Both the position numbers and the translations under genes were made by a program. From IMG/VR virus record IMGVR_UViG_3300042371_000974, positions 1-34,309 of that record: 34,309 nucleotides of DNA, one strand, 5' to 3'. The stretch is from a virus. Positions 16,273 to 22,664 of this stretch are shown piece after piece. The notes beneath the pieces were generated by a model, which saw only the letters and a list, made by a program, of their open reading frames with translations, was not told the DNA's origin and searched no databases. The number at the start of each line of letters is the position of its first letter. Positions within the stretch are counted from its first letter, which is position 1.

Positions 16273-17396
16273 GTGGCACCCCCTTGCGCGCCGGCGATGG
16301 CTTGCGCCGCCGCGAGCGTTTCGGCGCTTTGTTTGGCCCACCAGCAGCCCGCGAAGCGCGACCAGCGAAAGCCGGCCGCCTTCACCCGGTCCAAAATCTC
16401 CGCGGCGGGTTTGGCGGCAAACACGATTTCCACGCCGTTTTTCTCAGTGTTCAAACGCACGGTGGCGCCGGTGCTCGTCGCGGGCATTTGCAACGACTCG
16501 ATGCCGGCCGCGGGCGGGCTGACATAGTAGGAGCGCGACCGGGCCTCCCGGTAAATCGCTTCCTTGGTCTGAAAGTCGAAGGCGCCGGAAATGTCGCCGT
16601 GTTGGCCGGGCGTGATCTCGTGCCCCATCTCAGCAGCAATTTCAACGTGCCGCGCGGCGCTGACTGAGCGGTGGCAATTCACATATTTCGCCCCGCCGAA
16701 CATTTCGGCGAAAATGTTGTGCCGGTAACTCGTGGAGTCATCCATCCCGTCAAAATCGCACTCCTGAAAACGGTCAGCGATGGCGTCAACTTCATCGTGG
16801 GTCGGACCGTCCACCCATGAAACATCGACGGCATTTCCGCCGGAGAACGAGGAGGAGCGCACCGAGAACACGAAGCCGGGAAACGTGTGAGCCAAGAGCT
16901 TTTTCAGATTGGCGGAGGCGAGGGAGTGGCCCCGTTTGCCGTCAGGCGTGGAGCGTTGCAGAAAAGCCAGCGTGACGGCCAAGGCCGCGCGTTCGGTGGC
17001 ATCTTTGGCAGCCCGGGCGCCGCGCTCGCGCACTTGGTCGGCCTGCTTTTCGACCTTCCGCGCCGCGGCAGCGTCGAGAAAAGCCGTGATTTCGTCGGCC
17101 GTGAGAATAACCGGCGCCGCGGCCTCATCGCGGGTGCGAACGAAATGCCAGCCGCCGGCGCTGCGGCCGTGGCGGTCGGGGTCGCTGGCGTGCACCTGCG
17201 AAGCGTGCCCATCCTCAAACGTGCAGGCTTGCCCATAACCCCATTCGCCGGCGGTTTCGCCGGTGACAACGGCTTTCTGCCGCGGGTTTGCCATGTCTTC
17301 ATAGGAAACGAGGGAGCCAACGGGCAGCAGGTGCGCGGGGCTCAGCGGGTCCATTTTTCCGGTCTTAAAATTGAGGTGATAAACGGGAGCGCTCAT
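16269..17396 (-). CDS. LPD29-type polyvalent accessory protein
   Basis: A 375-residue protein, ATG at 17396 overlapping the previous stop. The N-terminal third has a beta-rich, SH3-like look (GSLVSYEDMANPRQKAVVTG). The centre (about residues 160-235) matches the large-polyvalent-protein domain LPD29 pattern: LKKLLAHTFPGFVFSVRSSS, then VDVSWVDGPTHDEVDAIADR and a FDGMDD motif. The C-terminus holds a compact module (GVEIVFAAKPAAEILDRVKA, GFRWSRFAGCWWAK). LPD domains are common in mobile-element proteins, some linked to anti-defence functions. It is the largest product of the leftward operon; a role in protecting phage DNA or acting on the host is inference. Confidence 0.7.
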   Translation of the reverse strand: MSAPVYHLNFKTGKMDPLSPAHLLPVGSLVSYEDMANPRQKAVVTGETAGEWGYGQACTFEDGHASQVHASDPDRHGRSAGGWHFVRTRDEAAAPVILTADEITAFLDAAAARKVEKQADQVRERGARAAKDATERAALAVTLAFLQRSTPDGKRGHSLASANLKKLLAHTFPGFVFSVRSSSFSGGNAVDVSWVDGPTHDEVDAIADRFQECDFDGMDDSTSYRHNIFAEMFGGAKYVNCHRSVSAARHVEIAAEMGHEITPGQHGDISGAFDFQTKEAIYREARSRSYYVSPPAAGIESLQMPATSTGATVRLNTEKNGVEIVFAAKPAAEILDRVKAAGFRWSRFAGCWWAKQSAETLAAAQAIAGAQGGAT

Positions 17397-17414
17397 TTGG
17401 CACCTCCTTGGATC
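17393..17414 (-). promoter_or_regulatory. GGAK/Shine-Dalgarno/ATGA gene-junction element
   Basis: On the minus strand this reads AAGGAGGTGCCAAATGA, giving the last codons Gly-Gly-Ala-Lys-stop of the upstream gene, a strong Shine-Dalgarno (AAGGAGG) and an ATG overlapping the stop. The 22 nt are identical to 17629-17650, and the 15-nt core GGAGGTGCCAAATGA recurs at 30960-30974 on the other strand. Confidence 0.85.
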
Positions 17415-17632
17415 GGCAACAGGCGGCCCAATTCATCGAGCGGAAAACAGGGTTTGCGGCCGGCTTCAACGTCGAGCGCATTGCACCAGAGATACCAGGT
17501 AACCTTTGCCCGGGCCTGGGCTGCCTTCATTTCCGGCGACGGGCCGCAACCCGCGCGCACATCCCGCGCGACCAGTTTGCGCAGCTGGGCGTTTTCGCCG
17601 TCGAGTTTAACCTGGAGAGCGGCGGCGTTCAT
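17393..17632 (-). CDS. Small hypothetical protein
   Basis: A 79-residue protein. ATG at 17632 is preceded by AAGGAGG, one of the few canonical Shine-Dalgarno sites here. It has an N-terminal helix (NAAALQVKLDGENAQLRKLV), two cysteines (in AGCGPSP and WCNAL) and a middle helix with the aromatic segment VTWYLWCNALDVEAG. It ends in QGGAK, encoded by the junction element that leads into the LPD29 gene. No family is recognised. It is flanked on both sides by the same 22-nt junction, so it could be a swappable cassette. Confidence 0.6.
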   Translation of the reverse strand: MNAAALQVKLDGENAQLRKLVARDVRAGCGPSPEMKAAQARAKVTWYLWCNALDVEAGRKPCFPLDELGRLLPIQGGAK

Positions 17633-17650
17633 TTGGCACCTCCTTGGATC
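17629..17650 (-). promoter_or_regulatory. GGAK/Shine-Dalgarno/ATGA gene-junction element
   Basis: An exact 22-nt copy of the junction at 17393-17414. It encodes the QGGAK end of the 91-residue protein and the ribosome-binding site plus overlapping start of the 79-residue protein. Confidence 0.85.
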
Positions 17651-17904
17651 TCTTCCAGGCGCGCCGAGAGGACGGAAAGCAGAATTTCGGCGTCGGCCAC
17701 TGCGTCGACCGGATCGCGACCGAGGGCGCGGACGATGGCGCCCCGCAGCCAGGCGGAACAATCGGGCTCGCCGATGAGGCGGTCGGCGAGGTCAAGGGCG
17801 GAACTGTGCGCCGGGCGCGTGCAATAGCTGGGGGAGGTGCGGGCGGCGAGAGCGGCCGGCGACAAGGCCGGGCGCTCGATTGTGCTTTGCGGGTGGGTGC
17901 TCAT
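17629..17904 (-). CDS. Small hypothetical protein
   Basis: A 91-residue protein from ATG at 17904. AGGAGAG stands nine bases upstream, which decides this start over the earlier ATG at 17940. The first part is Ser/Pro/Ala-rich (STIERPALSPAALAARTSPS); the second is helical (ALDLADRLIGEPDCSAWLRG, VADAEILLSVLSARLEEI). It ends in QGGAK at a junction element. It follows a 216-bp gene-free leader, so it is likely the first gene of a sub-operon. Function unknown. Confidence 0.6.
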   Translation of the reverse strand: MSTHPQSTIERPALSPAALAARTSPSYCTRPAHSSALDLADRLIGEPDCSAWLRGAIVRALGRDPVDAVADAEILLSVLSARLEEIQGGAK

Positions 17905-18120
17905 ATGTTTTCTCTCCTGATGCCGGGCGGCCCGCGTCAACGGGTGGCAGGTGGTGGTTTTCTCCCGCCTGCCTGCCCGGCACTAAAAGCGAGAGAAACC
18001 GGCGGGCGCTCGCCCACCGACACGGCACACGATGCACCGCGCCGCGAGAAATACAATCAAAACCGCGCGCGCGTCGGGCTGAGAAATACAAACGCCACGC
18101 CGCGCGCGGGTTGCGCGCGA
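17905..18120 (-). other. Gene-free leader with paired repeats and hairpins
   Basis: No convincing gene lies here. GAGAAATACAA occurs twice, at 18046-18056 and 18081-18091, 35 bp apart. GGGCG-CT-CGCCC forms a small hairpin near 18004. A longer imperfect inverted repeat pairs TTCTCT...TGCCGGGC (about 17910-17928) with GCCCGGCA...GAGAGAA (about 17976-17997). On the minus strand this would be a structured leader for the 91-residue gene, or a promoter/operator segment. No clear promoter hexamers are seen. Confidence 0.4.
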
Positions 18121-18465
18121 TCAATTTTCCGCGGGCGGGGCGAAATCTCCGGCGAGGTCGAGGCAGGCCGGCGCCGCGACCTCGTAGAGGATCTCCCCGA
18201 GCACGAGCCAGCGGCACCGGTCAAGCGGGAGTTTGCGCCACAGGTGCCGGTGCGTCTGGCCGGTGTCGGGATCCATGCCGGCAAACTCGCACGGGCTCGC
18301 ATAGTCGGCCGCGCGCAACCAGGCGAGCAGCCGCGGCACGTCCTCGGGCTCGACAAATTCGAGCCAATCGAGGCCGTGGAGGTGGTGCACGATGCGCACC
18401 CCGTGAGCCGATCCCGACCAAACCGGCGAGCGCCAGAGCAGCCCGGCCCGGTGGTCGAAAATCAA
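18121..18465 (-). CDS. PAS-like domain protein
   Basis: About 114 residues if it starts at TTG 18465; no ATG or GTG lies close to the end of the upstream gene. An ATG at 18693 is in frame but would overlap the neighbour by about 220 bp. The sequence has a PAS-like order: LIFDHRAGLLWRSPVW, then HHLHGLDWLEFVEPEDVPRL (a helix pattern typical after a PAS entry strand), CEFAGMDPDTGQTHRHLWRK and a final strand (RWLVLGEILYEVAAP). PAS folds bind small ligands or partner proteins. Downstream of the ribbon-helix-helix gene it may sense a signal for the lysogeny switch, which is inference. Confidence 0.5.
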   Translation of the reverse strand: MIFDHRAGLLWRSPVWSGSAHGVRIVHHLHGLDWLEFVEPEDVPRLLAWLRAADYASPCEFAGMDPDTGQTHRHLWRKLPLDRCRWLVLGEILYEVAAPACLDLAGDFAPPAEN

Positions 18466-18472
18466 GGCGCGC

Positions 18473-19009
18473 TCACGATCGAGGGCGACGGGCGCGGGCG
18501 TTGGCGGCCTCGATCGCCAGGCGCTTTTTAGTGCTCGCCAGGTCGGCCGCAAATTGCGCAGCAGGGGCAGCAGGGGCAGCAGGGGCAGCAGGGGCAGCAG
18601 GGGCAGCAGGGGCAGCAGGGGCAGCAGGGGGAAAGGGGGACGAGGGTGAGATAGTTCCATCAAGAATCCGAATATGCTCGGCCGCCGATCCACGGGCCAG
18701 CGACTCCCAGAGCTCCAAAAGGAGCCGCTCCAATAATGCCGGCTGATCGACCTGGGCGGCCCGCAGCAGCGCGCCGAGCTGCGCCGCGATCCGCGGCCGG
18801 TAGAGCGACGCGAGCCGCTCCAGGATGTCGGGTTGCACGCCGCTCGGGCGGGCGCCGGCCGCGGTCACGTCGGCGAGGGCGAGGCGGCGGAGGTAGGCGC
18901 TCGCGTTGCCCTCGGCGACCTCCGCGGCGCGGGCATAAATCACGGCCTGAAGCTCGGGGTCAGCATGAAAGCCGACGAGTTTGGAGAGTTTGGCGGGTGA
19001 TGCGGTCAT
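18473..19009 (-). CDS. Ribbon-helix-helix-like protein with Ala-Ala-Pro linker
   Basis: A 178-residue protein, first gene of the leftward operon, divergent from the early region across a 77-bp gap. The N-terminus (KLVGFHADPELQAVIYARAA, then GNASAYLRRLALADV) has the strand-helix-helix look of CopG/MobC-type DNA-binding proteins. A helical region follows (PALLERLLLELWESLARG). Then comes a run of Ala-Ala-Pro units encoded by the 9-bp tandem repeat at 18558-18629, and a basic C-terminus (ARARRPRS). By position it is the best candidate for the lysogeny-side repressor or plasmid-like regulator, possibly acting at the palindrome at 19073-19087. Confidence 0.6.
   Translation of the reverse strand: MTASPAKLSKLVGFHADPELQAVIYARAAEVAEGNASAYLRRLALADVTAAGARPSGVQPDILERLASLYRPRIAAQLGALLRAAQVDQPALLERLLLELWESLARGSAAEHIRILDGTISPSSPFPPAAPAAPAAPAAPAAPAAPAAPAAQFAADLASTKKRLAIEAANARARRPRS
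18558..18629 (+). repeat. Eight perfect 9-bp tandem repeats
   Basis: GCAGCAGGG is repeated eight times without error. In the leftward gene it encodes an Ala-Ala-Pro linker between helical parts. The 9-bp unit keeps the frame whatever the copy number, so slippage would only change linker length. Confidence 0.9.
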
Positions 19010-19049
19010 GGCGAAACCGTGTTCGAACGCTTAAAACCTTAAAGGGTTG

Positions 19050-19087
19050 TTGACGTAGAAGCAAGAAACAGTTTTACACGGTGTAAA
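19050..19087 (+). promoter_or_regulatory. Rightward early promoter with palindromic operator, leaderless start
   Basis: TTGACG (19050-19055), a 17-nt spacer and TTTACA (19073-19078) form a plausible promoter. A perfect 7+1+7 palindrome, TTTACAC-G-GTGTAAA (19073-19087), covers the -10 and reaches the first base of the ATG at 19087, so transcription would begin almost at the start codon. A repressor bound here would block polymerase directly. The leftward promoter in the same gap is less clear. Confidence 0.65.
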
Positions 19088-19305
19088 TGAGCGACCCCAA
19101 ACGCGCCGGCCCTGATCGAACGATCATCTTGCGGATTCCGCGGATTGACCCGCTTTCGCTCGAAATCGACCTGGCGGCCGTGCGGGCCGGGCAAACGCCG
19201 CCGCAGTTTTGCAAGACGGTGCTGGCGTCGGTGCTGGCTTGCGCCGTGCCGGCCCCTGCGCCCCAACCCGCCGCCCGCCGCGCCCGCGAAGCGCGCGCCG
19301 CCTGA
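19087..19305 (+). CDS. Small early protein, possibly DNA-binding
   Basis: A 72-residue, first rightward gene, whose ATG touches the operator palindrome. It contains RTIILRIPRIDPLSLEIDLA and a helix (PPQFCKTVLASVLA), a strand-helix layout that could be a ribbon-helix-helix variant, then a basic Ala-rich tail. Position opposite the leftward ribbon-helix-helix gene suggests a Cro-like counterpart, but this rests on context. The nearly leaderless mRNA would need no Shine-Dalgarno, and none is seen. Confidence 0.5.
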   Translation: MSDPKRAGPDRTIILRIPRIDPLSLEIDLAAVRAGQTPPQFCKTVLASVLACAVPAPAPQPAARRAREARAA

Positions 19306-19308
19306 GCC

Positions 19309-19536
19309 ATGGTCGCCGCTGCGGCATTTTTTCGCGAGCTGACCGGGCCCGGCCTGCCGTGCCGGCTGCCAGGTGCGGCCGACGTGCCGGCGCCGCTTTG
19401 TTTCCGCGAGGTCGTGCAGCACCCGGCCGGCGGGTGGACAATCGCCGAGCCCATCGACGCGACCCAATGGGCCGCGCGGATCTACCGCGGCAACTGGCCC
19501 ACCTACGGCGCCGCGCTCGCGGCCCTCGACCTATGA
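19309..19536 (+). CDS. Small early hypothetical protein
   Basis: A 75-residue protein starting three bases after the previous stop and overlapping the next gene by ATGA. It shows PCRLPGAADVPAPLCFREVV and GWTIAEPIDATQWAARIYRG, a compact mixed fold without membrane or metal motifs. No family recognised. Tight spacing on both sides supports expression with the early operon. Confidence 0.5.
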   Translation: MVAAAAFFRELTGPGLPCRLPGAADVPAPLCFREVVQHPAGGWTIAEPIDATQWAARIYRGNWPTYGAALAALDL

Positions 19537-19763
19537 GCGCGCCAAAGATCCGTGAGGCGGAGCAGTTTTATTCCCTGGCGCAGGTGTCGCGGCTCGTGGG
19601 CGTGCAGCCGGAGCGGCTGTCAGCTTTGGCGATGGAGGGCAAATTTCCGCCGGCCGCGGTCGTGGTTCCTGGCGGCGGTCACAAGGGCCGCCGGTGGACT
19701 GCCTCGCAACTGGCCGCGCTCGTGCAGGCATGGGCCAACCCACTTGCGCCGGCTCAACGCTGA
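19533..19763 (+). CDS. MerR/excisionase-like small DNA-binding protein
   Basis: A 76-residue protein with ATG overlapping the upstream stop. FYSLAQVSRLVGVQPERLSA is followed by LAMEGKFPPAAVV, a basic turn (GGGHKGRRW) and a recognition-like helix (TASQLAALVQAW). This is the winged-helix layout of AlpA/Xis-type proteins. It may be the recombination directionality factor for the integrase at 13367, or an early regulator; the family fits both. I see no extra domain. Confidence 0.6.
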   Translation: MSAPKIREAEQFYSLAQVSRLVGVQPERLSALAMEGKFPPAAVVVPGGGHKGRRWTASQLAALVQAWANPLAPAQR

Positions 19764-19772
19764 TTTTTTCCC

Positions 19773-20483
19773 GTGCTGACTCTCGGAACACAAACCACGA
19801 TGCACGCCGCCCTTGGCACGGAGGGCGATGAGCTTCTGAGCATCGAGGGCGACCGGAAGGGCAACCGATGCACGGCGCGTTGCTTGGATGCGCGCGCGGA
19901 TCTCCGCGCCGCGGTGCTCGGGGCCGTGGCCGAGGGCCAAGGCTCGCGCCGAGTGGCGGCCGCGTTCGGTGTTTCCCGCGAGGTCGTGCGCGCGCTGCGG
20001 CGCCAGGCGCTCGCGTCCGGTGAATTAGACCAGCACAAACAAAGCATCGGCTTGGATGCGCTCGCCCTGGCGCGCGAAGCTATCGACCGATGCCGCGATG
20101 AACTTGACGAGATGCCGCGCGCGTCGCTGCCGATCCTCGCCGGCATTATGACCGACAAGGCCCTTTTATTGACCGGCGGCGCTACGGTGCGCATCGAGCA
20201 CGTCAGCGGCCCGACGCACGCCGGGCTGAATGACATGCTCGCCAGCCTGGGCGCCGGCTGCATCGAGGTGCAGGCCTCGGCACCGGTTGAGGGTCGGGAG
20301 GATGTCGGGCAAAAGGTCGCCGACCAGGCGGCCGGCGGGCAGATCCCGGCCGCGGTCGGCATCGAGTTTCCGGCGTTAGGTGATTCCGAGTCACCTATTT
20401 TCCGCCCATCGCACGAGCGAGCCGAGCAGGCGCGGGCGGATGGTGGGCGGATCGAGGCCACGCGCGCGGAGGTGCGGCCGTGA
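19773..20483 (+). CDS. Helix-turn-helix protein
   Basis: 236 residues from GTG at 19773; an ATG at 19800 (227 residues) is equally plausible. The helix-turn-helix is at VAEGQGSRRVAAAFGVSREV followed by VRALRRQALASGELD. A helical domain (LALAREAIDRCRDELDEMP, then SLPILAGIMTDKALLLTGGA) follows. The C-terminal 70 residues are Ala/Gly/Glu-rich and probably loose. A role as early regulator, or a small-terminase-like DNA-binding protein, is possible; no small terminase is found directly before the large one. The 3' end contains a small inverted repeat, AGGTGA-N7-TCACCT. Confidence 0.55.
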   Translation: MLTLGTQTTMHAALGTEGDELLSIEGDRKGNRCTARCLDARADLRAAVLGAVAEGQGSRRVAAAFGVSREVVRALRRQALASGELDQHKQSIGLDALALAREAIDRCRDELDEMPRASLPILAGIMTDKALLLTGGATVRIEHVSGPTHAGLNDMLASLGAGCIEVQASAPVEGREDVGQKVADQAAGGQIPAAVGIEFPALGDSESPIFRPSHERAEQARADGGRIEATRAEVRP

Positions 20484-20691
20484 GCGCGCGCGGATGCGCG
20501 GGCGCGCGAGGGGGGGAGGGGGGGGTGGCCGTTTTCGCGGGGGGGGGCTGCGAGTCTACTGGTTCCATTGAGACACAATTTTCGCTTAAAGCGGTTTTCA
20601 CCCTTTGCCGGTGGGTGGACTTCATGGGGATGGAGCAGAACGGCCGGGTTTACGCACCCGGCTGCCATTCATCCACCGGCATCCTTTTCCT
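20484..20691 (+). other. Intergenic region with three G tracts and a hairpin
   Basis: Runs of 7, 8 and 9 G lie at 20510-20516, 20518-20525 and 20539-20547, with G-quadruplex potential on the plus strand and obvious risk of length errors. A hairpin with 7-bp stem (GCCGGGT / ACCCGGC, 20643-20662) precedes the gene at 20692. No clear promoter is visible. A GTG frame across it (from 20480) codes mainly the G runs and I do not call it a gene. Confidence 0.55.
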
Positions 20692-21213
20692 ATGAGCCGA
20701 AAAAAAATCGCCGCCGAGGCCCCGCCTGCTGTGCCCGCCGCTCCGGCGCCGGCTGCGCCCGATGTGGGCTGTGAGCTTTTCTGGGAGGTGAAGGTCGCCG
20801 AGAGCATGGGCGTCGCGCGTGAGCGCATTGCCGCGCTGCGCGCCGAACACCTCACGGAAGGCCCCCACTTTCGCAGTGTGCGCAACGCCGTGGTGCTGAC
20901 GGCCAGCGGCCTCGAACTGATCGTGGCCGCGCTCAACCCGCGGTCTGCACCCGCCCCGACCGACAAATCCCCGCAGACGCAGGCGGCGGCCTGCCCTGAC
21001 GGGCCGCCCGAGCGCGTCGCGATGGTGGTGCGCCGCGTGCCGCCCAACATCCGGCTGCTGCTCGCCTCGAAACTCGACGACCGCACCGAGCGCGTCGTGC
21101 GCGTGCGCGACAACCGCCTGTTCATGCCGGGCATGATGCTCACCGCGATTGATTGCGGGCAAAACCTCTTCCAGTTCACCGGGCGCCTGCCGCGCCGGAA
21201 AGGCCGCTGGTGA
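20692..21213 (+). CDS. Early protein with possible HTH-like N-terminal domain
   Basis: A 173-residue protein from ATG at 20692. After a Lys-rich start and an Ala/Pro linker, residues 25-75 (LFWEVKVAESMGVARERIAA, then VVLTASGLELIVAAL) resemble small DNA-binding helices that read position-specific sequence. The C-terminal half (ERVAMVVRRVPPNIRLLLAS, RLFMPGMMLTAID) is beta-rich and basic. It ends GTGA into the next gene. It could bind DNA near the adjacent origin; no named family is recognised. Confidence 0.5.
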   Translation: MSRKKIAAEAPPAVPAAPAPAAPDVGCELFWEVKVAESMGVARERIAALRAEHLTEGPHFRSVRNAVVLTASGLELIVAALNPRSAPAPTDKSPQTQAAACPDGPPERVAMVVRRVPPNIRLLLASKLDDRTERVVRVRDNRLFMPGMMLTAIDCGQNLFQFTGRLPRRKGRW

Positions 21214-21509
21214 ACACCCTCAACGATCAGCACAGCGAGGCGCACTCGCTTGCCCTCGCGGCCGTCTGGCAGCGCCGCAAGCCTTGGACACGCACCGACA
21301 GCGCGCGGTTCCTGAATGACCGCGGGCCGGCCCTCCTGGCGCATCTGCGCCGCTCGCCCGGCCGGTGGCCGGAGACTTGCCCGAAAGCCCTGGGCGACTG
21401 GCTCAAGCTGCACGGCGTCCCGCTTTTCGACCACGCGCACGCCGCCCTTGTGGCCCGCCGCACCGACGAGGCGCGCGACGCCCTCGTGCCGTCCGATTTG
21501 CTCCCATGA
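21210..21509 (+). CDS. Small early hypothetical protein
   Basis: 99 residues from a GTG overlapping the previous stop, ending in ATGA with the next gene. It is basic and helical, with LALAAVWQRRKPWTRTDSAR and an alternating Trp/Leu segment (ALGDWLKLHGVPLFDHAHAA). I recognise no family. It is embedded in a four-gene early run whose overlaps suggest coupled translation just before the replication genes. Confidence 0.5.
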   Translation: MNTLNDQHSEAHSLALAAVWQRRKPWTRTDSARFLNDRGPALLAHLRRSPGRWPETCPKALGDWLKLHGVPLFDHAHAALVARRTDEARDALVPSDLLP

Positions 21510-21850
21510 ATCCCGCTTCCGATTCTCTCTTTGATCCGGCCGCCCTTTGGACGCAGGCCAAGACCGAGCGTTACCTCGCGGACAACCCCCTGCCGGTCGA
21601 TTTCTGCTGGCGCCACGACGACGGCACGCAAAAGCCCGTGCAGCCCCGCGGTGGCATCAAGAACGGCTACGGCTTCTGGCTGCGCTACACGCCCTATTTC
21701 CCCGGCCTGTTTGAGGAGATCCACGCCATCATCGCCCTGACCCCGGCGACCCACCCCGACGGCACGCCCTTCGCCATGACGCCCGAGTGGCTCGCCGCGC
21801 AACTCGACGCCCGCCGCCCGAAGGGCACGCAGACCGACCTTTTCGCGTAA
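21506..21850 (+). CDS. Small early protein with C-terminal clamp-binding-like motif
   Basis: A 114-residue protein, ATG overlapping the previous stop. The middle has aromatic-rich sequence (GGIKNGYGFWLRYTPYFPG) and a helix (LFEEIHAIIALT). Residues 109-113 are QTDLF, encoded at 21830-21844, one residue from the end. This fits the bacterial beta-clamp-binding consensus Qx(D/S)LF, in the exposed C-terminal position typical of such peptides. It lies directly before the replisome organiser. A link to host sliding clamp is inferred; chance occurrence in 114 residues cannot be ruled out. Confidence 0.6.
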   Translation: MNPASDSLFDPAALWTQAKTERYLADNPLPVDFCWRHDDGTQKPVQPRGGIKNGYGFWLRYTPYFPGLFEEIHAIIALTPATHPDGTPFAMTPEWLAAQLDARRPKGTQTDLFA

Positions 21851-21881
21851 CTGTTCAGCAAAAAATAAAATCCATCCCCCG

Positions 21882-22658
21882 ATGATCGTCTCACCTGATT
21901 TCTTTGAACACTGGAAAACCAAGGCTCTGATTGAGCTTTCTCAGCGCGCCGAGAGCCCGCTTTGGGTCATGCGCCTCTGGGCGCATTGCCAGACCCGCCA
22001 AGAATACCGTTTCCGCCTGCCCACCATCGCGCTCAAAGCGATTTGCGCCGTGCCGACGGAAATCACCGCCCAACAGTGGTTTGACTGGCTCCTTCAATGC
22101 CAGTTCATCGAGGGCACGCCCGAGAAATGGACGGTCCACGGCTGGGCCGAAGCGAACGCCTCTTTGGTGTCGCGCTGGTTCAACGGTCGCCAAGCGAAGA
22201 CGAAGCGGAAGGGAAGCGGAGACGAAGCGGAGAAGAAGCGAAAAGCGGATTCGGTCGAGGATAAGAGAAGAGAAGAGAAGAGAAGAGAAGAAGGAGAAGA
22301 GGGCGGGGGCAAACCCGGCGCCCGGCCCGCCGATCTGGCTGAAACGAAAGCCTACTTTCTGGCCCATGAGGGCAACGAATCCGAAGCCGAGGATTTCTTC
22401 CTGTTCTACGAATCCAACGGCTGGAAGACCAACACCGGCCGCCTGCTCGCCTCGTGGCCGGCCGCCGCGCAACGCTGGATTCGGGGCAACCGCGCCCGCG
22501 TTTCCAGCCCCTCCGGTCCGAAAAAATTTGGTTCGGCCGGCGGCGCCACGGCTCCCACCAATCCCGCTTTCGCCACCGCCCTGCCCACCGCGCTGAACGA
22601 CTGGCCCGGCGGCGCATTCCCCGACCAAGCCCCTCCGGCCGGCGCCACCTTTCTCTGA
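21882..22658 (+). CDS. Phage replisome organiser / helicase-loading-like protein
   Basis: A 258-residue protein directly before the helicase gene. Its N-terminus (SPDFFEHWKTKALIELSQRA, then SPLWVMRLWAHCQTRQEYRF) matches the replisome-organiser type that binds the phage origin. The central linker (residues 105-145) is highly charged (KRKGSGDEAEKKRKADSVED, then repeated KRREE units). The C-terminal domain (DLAETKAYFLAHEGNESEAE, FLFYESNGWKTNTGRLLASW) resembles DnaD/DnaT-type helicase-loader parts. The linker DNA contains the candidate origin at 22191-22303. It probably recruits the DnaB-type helicase encoded next. Confidence 0.75.
   Translation: MIVSPDFFEHWKTKALIELSQRAESPLWVMRLWAHCQTRQEYRFRLPTIALKAICAVPTEITAQQWFDWLLQCQFIEGTPEKWTVHGWAEANASLVSRWFNGRQAKTKRKGSGDEAEKKRKADSVEDKRREEKRREEGEEGGGKPGARPADLAETKAYFLAHEGNESEAEDFFLFYESNGWKTNTGRLLASWPAAAQRWIRGNRARVSSPSGPKKFGSAGGATAPTNPAFATALPTALNDWPGGAFPDQAPPAGATFL
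22191..22303 (+). other. Candidate replication origin: 11-bp-phased iterons and purine tract
   Basis: GAAGCGGA occurs at 22202, 22213 and 22224, with one-mismatch (GAAGCGAA, 22235) and two-mismatch (CAAGCGAA, 22191) copies on the same exact 11-bp spacing. An 11-bp period is not a codon multiple, so it is not a protein repeat. It is followed by a 41-nt homopurine run (22263-22303) beginning with five AAGAG units. Iterons inside the initiator gene followed by a biased tract resemble the lambda O arrangement. Confidence 0.55.
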
Positions 22659-22664
22659 TTTCCC

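Noticed and set aside
18466-18693. ATG at 18693 as start of the PAS-like gene
   Set aside because: It needs a 220-bp overlap with the upstream gene and a Pro-Leu-Leu run made only by the 9-bp repeat read in another frame.
20378-20397. AGGTGA-N7-TCACCT inverted repeat at the end of the HTH gene
   Set aside because: Short stem within coding sequence and no T tract; not convincing as terminator or operator.
20480-20695. GTG-started 71-codon frame
   Set aside because: It mainly encodes the G tracts and covers the hairpin; no domain, and it overlaps the next start.
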